Origin: Paenibacillus luteus
Lineage (GTDB): Bacteria > Bacillota > Bacilli > Paenibacillales > Paenibacillaceae
NCBI RefSeq assembly: GCF_006542765.1
Contig: NZ_SKCD01000066.1
Span: forward strand, 124,001 to 188,000
Direction of reading: 5' to 3'
Length of the DNA: 64,000 nucleotides
Shown here: piece by piece, positions 1-8,070 of the stretch
How the letters are laid out: every line of letters begins with the position of its first letter
How positions within the stretch are numbered: the first letter of the stretch is position 1
The notes under the pieces: generated by a model
Seen by the model: only the letters and a program-made list of their open reading frames with translations
Told to the model about the DNA's origin: nothing
The model's database searches: none
Position numbers and translations under genes: made by a program

Positions 1-269
1 AGGTCTATCATGATTTTACAATTACACCTGATTACAAAACGAGTGGCATACATCCTACCCAAGAATTGCTTTATCTTGCTTCTGGTTCTTTCCAACTGCA
101 TTGGCTAGGTGAACAATACGAAGTCTCATCTTCTTCTTTATTTATTTTGAAGCCCGATACCTCTCATGATTTAATCATCCACTCCAAAAAAACTGTTTTT
201 TGGTATATCGAATTAACGGGTAATAGCGGAGAATTCAAACGAAAAACAGGCCTAAGTCCAACGAACTGA
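1..269 (+). pseudogene. Fragment of an AraC-type regulator (N-terminal cupin part only)
   Basis: The frame is open from the window edge, so the true start lies outside. About 88 residues are visible; they resemble the AraC-type arabinose-binding/cupin domain (segments such as LYLASGSFQLHW and LFILKPDTSHDL). The frame stops at 267-269, and no helix-turn-helix DNA-binding domain follows in any frame before the next gene. Such a protein could sense a ligand but could not bind DNA as an AraC regulator does, so I read it as a truncated remnant. It may once have controlled the esterase genes downstream (inference). A sequencing frameshift near the stop cannot be excluded. Confidence 0.5.
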
Positions 270-380
270 CGAAAGCAGAAACCATCATAGGAATAGATAA
301 TATTATGTAAATACTTCCCTACTCCATTGAGGTAGACTGATCCTGATTTAAGATTAGATAACTAAGGGAGTATGCCATTT

Positions 381-1091
381 ATGAGTAAACATGAATTCCC
401 ACGGCTTCATCAACGGTTGAAGGATAAGTCCGAGAATCCAGGAGCAAGAACGGTGATATATGTTGCCATAGGGGACAGTGTCACCCAAGGATGCCTAGGC
501 CCGAATGAAATTGAGCATGAACAAGTCTATCATGAGCTTTTGCGTCGTCGAGTAGAAAAACATTACCCTGAAGCTAATTTTAATGTCATTAATTCAGGTG
601 TCGGCGGGGATACAGCGGAGCAATCCAGAACACGTTGGGAGCGTGATGTCCTCTTATACAAGCCAGATTTAGTAACGATCTGCTTTGGTCTCAACGATTG
701 TCATAGGGGCGAAGCAGGAATAGAAACATATATTACAGCTATTGGTGACCTCATTAATCGAATACGGATGGAGACAGAAGCAGAAATACTTATCTTATCT
801 ACGATTATGATGCTCAAAAAAGATAATCCAAACGTCCCAGACCTTTATCAAGCTATGGTTCCTGATTTTATCCACCTATATGAAGAGGGGACCTTATTAA
901 AATATAACCATGCGCTTCGCAGCTATGCTGCTGATCATGCTATACCTTTGCTTGATGTATATGCGATCTGGGAGCAGATGGATCAAGAAGGCGTTGATAT
1001 TCATACCCGCTTGTCGAATGGAATCAATCATCCGGATATTGCCTTTCATCACCAGTTGTCTGCTCAGCTTGAAGCTAGGCTGCTCGAGTAA
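381..1091 (+). CDS. SGNH/GDSL-family hydrolase (esterase/lipase-like)
   Basis: A protein of about 236 residues with the SGNH hydrolase blocks in order: GDSVTQG with the nucleophilic Ser near residue 30, the Gly block NSGVGGDT, the Asn block FGLNDC, and a C-terminal NHPD segment carrying the likely catalytic His. There is no signal peptide, so it is probably cytoplasmic. The family removes acyl groups from sugars, lipids or polysaccharides; the substrate here is unknown. An ATG at 372 also opens the frame, but the ribosome site AAGGGAG at 364-370 sits only one base from it and ten bases from ATG 381, so 381 is chosen. It lies 46 bp before a second carbohydrate-type esterase, suggesting a joint role in degrading acylated glycans (inference). 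Confidence 0.85.
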   Translation: MSKHEFPRLHQRLKDKSENPGARTVIYVAIGDSVTQGCLGPNEIEHEQVYHELLRRRVEKHYPEANFNVINSGVGGDTAEQSRTRWERDVLLYKPDLVTICFGLNDCHRGEAGIETYITAIGDLINRIRMETEAEILILSTIMMLKKDNPNVPDLYQAMVPDFIHLYEEGTLLKYNHALRSYAADHAIPLLDVYAIWEQMDQEGVDIHTRLSNGINHPDIAFHHQLSAQLEARLLE

Positions 1092-1137
1092 CTTATTGTA
1101 TGATCGAGGGCTTTATTAAAAGGAGCTGAGTATTTAA

Positions 1138-2538
1138 ATGGCGCAAATAGGTGTAATCATTAAACAAGGCCCTCAGCATTGGGCGATTATTCAGCAGGAA
1201 AAAGGTTTTGGAAGCATAGCTTTATCAGGCGTTTGGGCGGGTATGATCGATCGGGTAATCAACCACGCTCAGGTTTTAGCTCGAATCGTTAATGAAGCGG
1301 ATGGTAGAATAGTCGTCCCTTGGCGGCCTTGTAGGATGCAAGAGGGGCAGGCTTGGGAGATAGCCTTGGATGAGATTCCAGCAGGAGGATTATATCGACT
1401 TGAAACCTGTCTGCAAATTGATAACCATCCGGCTTTGGAATGGGCTGCTCGAGGGGATATGATCCACCATATCGGAGTGGGAGATATCTGGGTTATAGCT
1501 GGGCAAAGTAATGCTGCTGGATATGGCAAAGGTCCTATTCAAGATGCGCCACAGTTGGGAATTCATTTGCAACGACATAACGGGATATGGGATTTGGCAT
1601 CCCATCCGTTTAACGAATCTACAGCTTCTATCCACTATGAGAATAGAGAATTTGCTAATCCAGGCCATTCCCCGTTTCTAGCTTTTGGTAAAATGATACA
1701 GGAAAAAACGAGTCGCCCAATTGGATTTTTGCAAACCGCATTTGGTGGATCACCTTTAAAGGCTTGGAATCCAGATGAGGATGGTTTCTTATATCGCCAT
1801 ATGATGAAAATCATTGCATCCGCAGGGGGCAAAGTTCGCGGTATTTTATGGTATCAGGGCTGTTCGGATTGCAATCCTGAGGAATCCTCCAGCTACTCGG
1901 TACGTTTCGAGAAGATGGTTAAGCATATTCATCGAGATCTGAACGCAACGGATTTGCCTATATTAACGGTTCAGCTTAATCGATGCACGGATGTTGCTAC
2001 CATAGAGGGTAATCAATCATGGGGAAGAGTGAGGGAAGCCCAGCGGCAAGCCGCACTTACCATTCCGGAAGTGTACACGGTTCCTGCCTTGGATTGTCCC
2101 TTGTCAGACACCATACATAACAGTCCTGCTGGAAATGTAATCATTGGTGAGAGATTGGCTAAGGTTGCATTAGCTCATCTCTATTCAAATGCGCTTGAAT
2201 CTGCAGCCGCCCCAAATCTATCCTCCGTTGTTTGGCTGCATGAAGGAAAGATTCCAAGTATTTGCTTGAAGTTTGACAATGTGTCTGGTTATCTTATTGC
2301 CATTTGCCCGACGGATAAAGTGTTCTCTGTTGAAGATGCAAACGGAGAAATTGAGTTGATTCAGTGGGAAATAACGGCACGCAATGAGATCACACTGCGC
2401 TTATCTAGGTCTCCTGAAGGTGATACTTTCATTCATGGTGCTTATGAAATGAATCCTTCCAGTCATTTGCCGTTAGATACGGGCACTTATATGCCGATGC
2501 TTGCCTTTTATAAACAGCAAGTACAGTTAGCTGAGTAA
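1138..2538 (+). CDS. Sialate O-acetylesterase-like carbohydrate esterase
   Basis: A protein of 466 residues of the SASA/DUF303 type. The serine block WVIAGQSNAAGYGKG is near residue 120; a second block, GILWYQGCSDC, near residue 235, is typical of this family, and a late DTIHNSPAG segment carries a plausible catalytic His. These enzymes take acetyl groups off sugars. No signal peptide is seen, so the substrate is probably an imported oligosaccharide (inference). AAAGGAG at 1119-1125 precedes the ATG. It follows the GDSL hydrolase in the same direction and precedes a sugar-type solute-binding protein, which makes this look like the edge of a glycan-use locus. Confidence 0.85.
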   Translation: MAQIGVIIKQGPQHWAIIQQEKGFGSIALSGVWAGMIDRVINHAQVLARIVNEADGRIVVPWRPCRMQEGQAWEIALDEIPAGGLYRLETCLQIDNHPALEWAARGDMIHHIGVGDIWVIAGQSNAAGYGKGPIQDAPQLGIHLQRHNGIWDLASHPFNESTASIHYENREFANPGHSPFLAFGKMIQEKTSRPIGFLQTAFGGSPLKAWNPDEDGFLYRHMMKIIASAGGKVRGILWYQGCSDCNPEESSSYSVRFEKMVKHIHRDLNATDLPILTVQLNRCTDVATIEGNQSWGRVREAQRQAALTIPEVYTVPALDCPLSDTIHNSPAGNVIIGERLAKVALAHLYSNALESAAAPNLSSVVWLHEGKIPSICLKFDNVSGYLIAICPTDKVFSVEDANGEIELIQWEITARNEITLRLSRSPEGDTFIHGAYEMNPSSHLPLDTGTYMPMLAFYKQQVQLAE

Positions 2539-2591
2539 TAGCTTTTATCTATTTAAGTTCATTTTATAGTCGCCAAATACACATGTTTTTC

Positions 2592-2622
2592 AGTGGCCTC
2601 CAGAGATGAGGGGCTTTTTTTT
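2592..2622 (+). terminator. Likely intrinsic terminator after the esterase gene
   Basis: A short imperfect hairpin, with CCTC pairing to GAGG around a CAGAGAT loop, is followed directly by eight T residues. The stem is weak, but the T-tract is strong and the position, just after the esterase, fits. Confidence 0.55.
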
Positions 2623-2718
2623 CGCATTTAAGCTCAAGATCAAAAGGTTCATTTGGACAAAGCGGGAATTTATTGTTATCCTATTTTTAGTAGATTTAAG
2701 GATGAAAGGAAGAAAGCT

Positions 2719-4014
2719 GTGACTCCCAGAAAATATGTGCCTTTTTTTGTTGGCATGTTGCTGTTGGCAGCGTTGTTGCTGATCCCCTTTTCCAGAAATA
2801 CGAATCAGGTCAGTATCGGCAAGCCGGACGGGAAGACCAGCGTTCAGCCCGCGCCTGGCAAGCTCATCGTTGATCAGTCCGCTCCTATTCATGTAAACGT
2901 TTCCTTACCGGAAGCGCAGTTTGAGCAGCTCAAGGAATTGAACCGGAATTTTATAATGAAATATCCCCATATCCAAGTGGAGCTTGCCAATGAGCCAGTC
3001 AAGAGCGCGGCATATGAATCATGGGAGCTGCAGAGCCAGCAAGGGGAAGGCGCCGATATTTTGCTGCTGGACAGCAGCTGGATTAAGACGTTTGCTGTAC
3101 GAGGATACCTTAAACCGGTGGACAGTATGATGACAGGCGATATTTTATCCGATCAATTAGCCGGTCTGCTGGAGCCGCTCAAATGGAACGGTTATTTGTG
3201 GGGGGTACCCAGGGATGTCAATCCCTATGTCATTGTCTGGAACAAGCTGCTGTTGGAGGAAGCGGGATTAACTGAGCCTCCAGCGGATTGGAAGGCTTAT
3301 CAGGAAGTTGCAGCGAAAGTGGTTGCGATTCATCCGGAAGCGAGTATTCTCAATTGGAGTACAGGGGATTTGCAGCAGCAGCTGATTTGGTTAAAAGCAT
3401 TTCAGCAAGGTTCTTCACGCCTGCTGAGCATTATGCCTTTGGATGAATTTCAAATCACGCAGCTTGCTTGGCTGCAAACGATGGAGTCGCATATTAGCAG
3501 TTTAGCTTTAGGGGTAATTCATCCGTTGAACGCAGCTTTTCAGGATATGCGTTTATTAGCTGCAGTCATGCCTTGGACAAATTATGAGCTTCTGAGCGAA
3601 AGCATACGCAGCAAGCTGACGGTTGACCAGGACCATATTTCATTTCCTTGGTTAAACAGCCGGAGTTATGCGATTTCATCGAATAGCGATTCTGAAGAAG
3701 AAGCCATCTTATGGATTCAGGAGATGACGGATGCGAACAATCAACAACTCCAGTATAACGATGCAGGGGAGCTGCCAACCAGAGCATCCTTATATTCTTT
3801 GAATAGCTCCATTCAAGTTGATCAGGTACTCTTGCCGCCTGCTTGGTGGAAAAATGTACTCAATACAAAACCATCCGAATCTGAATTTCTACCAGCCGAT
3901 CCAAGATGGATCAAGAAATGGCATTTCCGAGAGCAAATGTGGAAGCAGTATTCGGAAGGCCCTGCATTCCGATTGACTGATTACCTGGAATCGCTTGCCT
4001 TAAACGGAGAATAA
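2719..4014 (+). CDS. Extracellular solute-binding protein (family 1, sugar-type)
   Basis: A protein of about 431 residues with a Lys/Arg-rich N-terminus and a hydrophobic stretch (FFVGMLLLAALLLIPF), then a mature region of the ABC-transporter solute-binding type (the DILLLDSSWIKTFAVRGYLKPVD region and VPRDVNPYVIVWNKLL). No lipobox Cys is present, so it may be anchored by an uncleaved signal or secreted. The start is taken as GTG 2719 because AAAGGAAG at 2705-2712 fits it; the longer frame from 2653 would put 22 unlikely residues before the signal. No permease or ATPase gene is next to it in the window, so it is either an orphan or shares a transporter encoded elsewhere (inference). Confidence 0.8.
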   Translation: MTPRKYVPFFVGMLLLAALLLIPFSRNTNQVSIGKPDGKTSVQPAPGKLIVDQSAPIHVNVSLPEAQFEQLKELNRNFIMKYPHIQVELANEPVKSAAYESWELQSQQGEGADILLLDSSWIKTFAVRGYLKPVDSMMTGDILSDQLAGLLEPLKWNGYLWGVPRDVNPYVIVWNKLLLEEAGLTEPPADWKAYQEVAAKVVAIHPEASILNWSTGDLQQQLIWLKAFQQGSSRLLSIMPLDEFQITQLAWLQTMESHISSLALGVIHPLNAAFQDMRLLAAVMPWTNYELLSESIRSKLTVDQDHISFPWLNSRSYAISSNSDSEEEAILWIQEMTDANNQQLQYNDAGELPTRASLYSLNSSIQVDQVLLPPAWWKNVLNTKPSESEFLPADPRWIKKWHFREQMWKQYSEGPAFRLTDYLESLALNGE

Positions 4015-4056
4015 AGAAGAGCCTAACCACCCCGAGTGGAATAGGCTCTTCTTTCA
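4014..4056. terminator. Bidirectional intrinsic terminator
   Basis: A perfect 12-bp stem, AAGAAGAGCCTA with TAGGCTCTTCTT, followed by T on the plus side and preceded by A on the other. It separates the solute-binding gene from the convergent coiled-coil gene and can serve both. Confidence 0.85.
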
Positions 4057-4098
4057 AAATATAGGACTTTAATTGTTTCTTCTTGTGAGAAGAGAAAG

Positions 4099-5220
4099 TT
4101 ATAGCTTGAGCTGGAGTTTAATCGTAAGCTCACCGTCCTTGATCTCGACTGCATTTGCTTTCAGGAATGAAACGATCAGATCGGGATAAAAGCCTAAATC
4201 AAATTCTTCTTCCAGCGCTCGGCTAGTCGTGTCTGGAAGCGAGAATCCATTGAATATAAGTTCATCGACATGGAAGAGAATCGCGTTTTTGGGGTCATTT
4301 TCAATCGTATAATGTCCAGTAATCTTAATTTCCATATTGTCGCTTTTACCTTGGGCAATGATTTTATCGTCCTTGAAAGTAAATGCGAAGTTGTTGAAAA
4401 TATCGTTTTGCTCGCGCAAAAACGAATTCAAATCATCTTCAGGCACCCGAATGGTGTAATTAAACCCTTTAATTTCGAGCAGCTGTTTGTTATCCTGTAC
4501 CCAGGATGGTAAGTTCTTCATAGCCTTCGATAAGGCGCGAAAATATTGTTTGACTTCGTTAATGCCTGCGGTTTCCCAATAAGAGGTAAGCTCGTTCATC
4601 AATATACGGATTCGGTCAGCATCTGATCGTCCAGAGAGCTGTGCATCAAGCTGTTGTTCGAGCGCCAGTACCCGTTTTTTTTGCGTTTGAAGCTGCTCCT
4701 CAATGGCGTTAAGCTCCGCTTGGCGGGTCTGCAGCTGTTCATAACCTTGCTTGACCTTTCGATATTGCCCAACGTATGTATTCAAGGTATCTTTGTCATG
4801 AGTAAGAATAATTTCGGCGTAATCCAGCATTTGAAACAGCTCGGATAAGGAATTAAAGGACAATAGCGCTTGAAGTAAAAAATCTCTGTCTCCCATATAA
4901 TAGGCGCGAAGAACATTTCCCGCTTCTTCCTGCTTGTCCGATATTTGCTGTTCCTGCAGCAGCAGCTGCTTCTCTGTATCTGTCATGGTAAGCATAAGTT
5001 CCTGCTTTTGCGCAGAAATTCGGCTAATTTCCTTATCAATTTCCACAACGGATAGGCTTTTTTCAAGCAGTGAATGCATTTCCTCTTCATCGGTTGGCAA
5101 GGGCTCTGCCCATACGGGAAGCCGAATCAGCAGTAACGCGATCAGAAGCATAGCTGTGGCTGCTGCGGATATACGATTGCGCTTGGCTGTCCATGTCAAC
5201 GGCATCGTCCTCCTCAGCAT
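4099..5220 (-). CDS. Secreted coiled-coil protein, CwlO/PcsB-like N-terminal half, unknown C-terminal domain
   Basis: A protein of 373 residues. A signal sequence (hydrophobic AAATAMLLIALLLIRLPVWA) is followed by about 150 residues of heptad-rich coiled coil (residues 45-195) that include the pattern RAYYMGDRDFLLQALLS and LFQMLDYAEIILTHD, which resembles the coiled-coil domain of the FtsEX-controlled peptidoglycan hydrolases CwlO and PcsB. In place of an NlpC/P60 or CHAP hydrolase domain, residues 235-373 form a predicted beta-rich domain that I cannot assign; it loosely recalls YpmS-like lipoproteins. A regulator or scaffold of envelope enzymes is a guess. It is divergent from the MidA methyltransferase gene. 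Confidence 0.7.
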   Translation of the reverse strand: MLRRTMPLTWTAKRNRISAAATAMLLIALLLIRLPVWAEPLPTDEEEMHSLLEKSLSVVEIDKEISRISAQKQELMLTMTDTEKQLLLQEQQISDKQEEAGNVLRAYYMGDRDFLLQALLSFNSLSELFQMLDYAEIILTHDKDTLNTYVGQYRKVKQGYEQLQTRQAELNAIEEQLQTQKKRVLALEQQLDAQLSGRSDADRIRILMNELTSYWETAGINEVKQYFRALSKAMKNLPSWVQDNKQLLEIKGFNYTIRVPEDDLNSFLREQNDIFNNFAFTFKDDKIIAQGKSDNMEIKITGHYTIENDPKNAILFHVDELIFNGFSLPDTTSRALEEEFDLGFYPDLIVSFLKANAVEIKDGELTIKLQLKL

Positions 5221-5277
5221 TCATTTTATGCGGCAATCCATTCTATTATATCTTACATTTGGAAAAGGATGAACCTT

Positions 5278-6435
5278 ATGACGAAGGAAAATGCACTTAC
5301 AGCGGCATTAGCAATAAAGATATCCGCTTCCTCTTTATATGGCTGGTATGAGGATAGGGCTGGAAGACATAGAACGGTGCCATGTATCACCTTTCGTGAC
5401 TTCATGGACGCCTGTTTGTACGACGTGAAATTCGGCTATTATCGTTCAGGTCCTGTTCGTGTAGGCAAGGCAGGTGACTTCTACACGAGTTCTGCCATTG
5501 GAGATGTGCTTGCGCAAGTTCTTGCAAAGTTCGCACTGGACTATGCGCAGGAAATAGGAGAACCGCAGGGCTTCATTGAATGGGGAGCGGGAACGGGAAG
5601 ACTCTCAGCGCAAATTGCTGAAGCTGGCTGCAGGCAAAGTATAGATTGGGGCCGTAAATTTCGCAGTATTCTGATTGAGGATCACCCGGCACATCAGCAA
5701 GAAGCAAAGAAAAAGTTTTCGGAGTCCGGAAATCTGTGTGAACTTCATGTGCAAATCATGTCTTCAGAGGAAGCCTGGAAGTCTGAGTGGCTGCAAAAAC
5801 CATCGTTAATTCTTGCCAATGAGCTTATAGATGCTTTTCCCGTACACCGCATTCAAAAGGTAAATGATCAATTAATGGAGATCGGGGTAGCACATAGTAA
5901 AGAGTTGGGTTTTTATGAAGTAAACTTGCCTCTAACCGATGATCGGATTTATGAATGGCTAATTCGTGATGGTATTGAGATGAATGACGGACAGCAAACG
6001 GAGATTCATGCCGATGCTTCATCGTTCTTAAGACAGCTGGGGACAGTTGTGAAAAAGGGAAGGCTGGTTCTTATTGATTATGGACATGAATCCGTCGAAT
6101 ATGCAGCAGAGCACCGGATGATGGGAACGCTTATGTGTTATTGGCGGCACCAAGCAGGTGGATCTCCGTATAAACAGATCGGGGAGCAGGATATTACTTC
6201 GCATGTTCCTTTTACATTTATCAGGCATGAAGCGGAGAAAAGCGGCTGGCAGGTAAGCAGCTATGCTACCCAAAAACAATTTTTAATGGAGCACGGCGTG
6301 CTGGAACTTCTGCAGAATCATAGCAGCGCCGATCCTTTTAGTGAGGCAGCGCGGTCTAATCGTGCTATCAGGCAGCTATTGCTTAGTGATCAAATGAGCG
6401 AATCGTTTAAAGTAATGGTGCTGGATAAAAAGTAG
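5278..6435 (+). CDS. MidA/NDUFAF7-family class I SAM-dependent methyltransferase
   Basis: A protein of about 385 residues of the DUF185 family. Characteristic segments are ITFRDFMDACLYDVKFGYY, GDFYTSSAIGDVLAQ, EWGAGTGRLSAQI (the SAM-binding glycine loop), SLILANELIDAFPVHRI and LIDYGHES. The mitochondrial members methylate an arginine in complex I assembly; the bacterial substrate is not established. ATG 5278 is chosen over ATG 5269 because AAAAGGA at 5263-5268 overlaps the latter and is nine bases from the former. Transcription ends at the strong hairpin just downstream. Confidence 0.85.
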   Translation: MTKENALTAALAIKISASSLYGWYEDRAGRHRTVPCITFRDFMDACLYDVKFGYYRSGPVRVGKAGDFYTSSAIGDVLAQVLAKFALDYAQEIGEPQGFIEWGAGTGRLSAQIAEAGCRQSIDWGRKFRSILIEDHPAHQQEAKKKFSESGNLCELHVQIMSSEEAWKSEWLQKPSLILANELIDAFPVHRIQKVNDQLMEIGVAHSKELGFYEVNLPLTDDRIYEWLIRDGIEMNDGQQTEIHADASSFLRQLGTVVKKGRLVLIDYGHESVEYAAEHRMMGTLMCYWRHQAGGSPYKQIGEQDITSHVPFTFIRHEAEKSGWQVSSYATQKQFLMEHGVLELLQNHSSADPFSEAARSNRAIRQLLLSDQMSESFKVMVLDKK

Positions 6436-6443
6436 CTGGAACC

Positions 6444-6482
6444 AAAAACGGTACCGTCCTAGTTAAGGGCGGTACCGTTTTT
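6444..6482 (+). terminator. Intrinsic terminator after the methyltransferase gene
   Basis: The stem AAAAACGGTACCG pairs with CGGTACCGTTTTT, extended inward by CCT/AGG-type pairs, and ends in a T-run. It is symmetric enough to act on both strands. Confidence 0.85.
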
Positions 6483-6483
6483 G

Positions 6484-6600
6484 AAATATAGGAAAGTATA
6501 TCATTGCGCTATCCCTTCTCTACATTTCTCGGAATGAAACGCGCTGCGCCGCCAAAGGATGGCGCAGCCGTTTCACCTTGGTTGTTTAAACCTTGCTTAT
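6484..6600. repeat. Intergenic hairpin repeat element, copy 1
   Basis: This block shares its order of motifs with 31808-31920: an AATATAGGAAAG start, a TTCTCTA-ATTTC segment, a GAAACG, the core GCGCCGCCAAAGGA, CAGCCGTTTCACCTTG and a terminal GCTTAT. Inside it, GAAACGCGCTGCGCC and GGCGCAGCCGTTTC form a nearly perfect long stem around GCCAAAGGAT. It codes for nothing obvious. Confidence 0.75.
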
Positions 6601-6726
6601 GTATGCGTGTGACGTATACATTTTAAGGCAATCGGTGAGCAGGCTGCTTGTCCTGATTAGAAGCAAGCGCTGATCACGTTTCGCTTTGTATTTTGCTTGC
6701 CATGGCGTATTTCTTTGTTGCCTTGG

Positions 6727-6963
6727 TTAGAAAGGCAAGCCCATCTTGAAGACCGACCAGTACGTGAAACCCACGAATGAAATGATCATATATCCCCAGA
6801 ACATTACAATGTAAGTTCTTTCGGAGAAATTCAAGTAGCCTAGAAATACGAAAGCTACGGCTTGCGCGAAAAACAAAAGCGCAAATTCCGTCATATGGCC
6901 TGCAAAAGCCATTAGTCCGATTACCAGGGTCCAAAAGCCAAGTACCCGATACATGCGTGCCAT
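6727..6963 (-). CDS. DUF2626 family small membrane protein
   Basis: A protein of 78 residues starting MARMYRVLGFWT, with three hydrophobic segments (residues 7-22, 27-43 and 53-70). Length, N-terminus and the TYIVMFWGYM region match the DUF2626 family found across Bacillales (YqgY in B. subtilis); its function is unknown. A strong GGGGG ribosome site lies just upstream on the minus strand at 6971-6975. It faces the methyltransferase gene, with the intergenic repeat element between them. Confidence 0.85.
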   Translation of the reverse strand: MARMYRVLGFWTLVIGLMAFAGHMTEFALLFFAQAVAFVFLGYLNFSERTYIVMFWGYMIISFVGFTYWSVFKMGLPF

Positions 6964-7240
6964 GATAACATCCCCCTTTCGCTGCGACCCGATTTTCTAA
7001 TGATCATTATAACGTTTGGTGAAATAAGTGTAAACTAAAAACCTTGACGAAATCATAATTTTTTTGTTTAAAGACCGACAATGCACACTGTGCTTGAATA
7101 TAGTTTGCTCAAATATAACGGTTAACATGTATGAGCAAGCGAAAATTTGGTTATACAAATTAGTATCCAATAGATTCTATGAACTCTACCAAGGGCATAG
7201 AGATAAAGTAAGCGCCTTTACGTTAGGAGGTTTTTGTTGC

Positions 7241-7891
7241 ATGACAGCAGTTAGACAAGATGCGTGGAGTCCGGACGATGATTTAATACTCGCCGAGGTT
7301 ACACTACGCCATATTCGCGAAGGTAGTACACAGCTTGCAGCTTTTGAGGAAGTAGGAGAGAGGATTGGCCGGACATCCGCAGCCTGTGGATTTCGGTGGA
7401 ACAGTTGTGTTCGCAAAAGGTACGAGGATGCAATACAAATCGCTAAGCAGCAGCGTCAGAAACGTAATTATTTAAAGAAACAGACGATTGTCGCGACACC
7501 TCATGTATCATCGATTGCTGTGTTTGAGACCGATGATCGCGGATTGAGACAAGAAAGCAATTCGATCGAGGAAGGCTTGTCGGTAGATGCTGTTATTCGT
7601 TTTCTTAGAGGTTGGAAGACGACCTATCAGGATTTAGCTCGTCAAATCAAATGGTTCGAGAAGGAATTGAAAGAAAAAGATGATGAGCTTTATCGCTTGA
7701 GAGATCAGAATGAGAGATTGTCCAAAGAGGTTAACAATGTCCAGACGGACTACCGCGCAGTAAACGATGACTACAAGACGCTGATCCAGATCATGGACCG
7801 CGCACGGAGACTGACGGTACTCACAAGCGACGACGAAGCAAAACCGAGATTCAAGATGGACGCGAACGGCAATTTGGAACGTATTGAATAA
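7241..7891 (+). CDS. rsfA: RsfA-family transcriptional regulator
   Basis: A protein of about 216 residues with a Myb/SANT-like N-terminal domain (RQDAWSPDDDLILAE, then GERIGRTSAACGFRWN) and a C-terminal coiled coil (residues 140-185). This is the layout of the RsfA family; B. subtilis RsfA adjusts sigma-F-dependent genes in the prespore. TAGGAGG at 7224-7230 fixes ATG 7241; an in-frame ATG at 7064 has no ribosome site and its extra residues do not look conserved. It stands alone, closed by a strong terminator. Confidence 0.85.
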   Translation: MTAVRQDAWSPDDDLILAEVTLRHIREGSTQLAAFEEVGERIGRTSAACGFRWNSCVRKRYEDAIQIAKQQRQKRNYLKKQTIVATPHVSSIAVFETDDRGLRQESNSIEEGLSVDAVIRFLRGWKTTYQDLARQIKWFEKELKEKDDELYRLRDQNERLSKEVNNVQTDYRAVNDDYKTLIQIMDRARRLTVLTSDDEAKPRFKMDANGNLERIE

Positions 7892-7904
7892 GTTATACCG
7901 ATTG

Positions 7905-7948
7905 CAAAAAGAGAGGCAGGCCTTTTGAAAAGGCCAGCCTCTTTTTTT
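7905..7948 (+). terminator. Intrinsic terminator after rsfA
   Basis: AAAAAGAGAGGC and GGCCTTTT pair with AAAAGGCC and GCCTCTTTTTTT, giving a long stem with a T-run. Confidence 0.85.
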
Positions 7949-8070
7949 GCGTTTGAATGAATTGCTGAAAGTGCATGACAAGCATCGCATTTATTTGTTG
8001 CTATGTTTTCGGCACATTTGATACGATAATTAAAAATGGACAACCATTATAGGCTTGCAAGGAGGAACAT

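Noticed and set aside
7064..7240. Longer N-terminus of the rsfA product from ATG 7064
   Set aside because: No ribosome site there; TAGGAGG directly before ATG 7241 and the family N-terminus decide for the short form.
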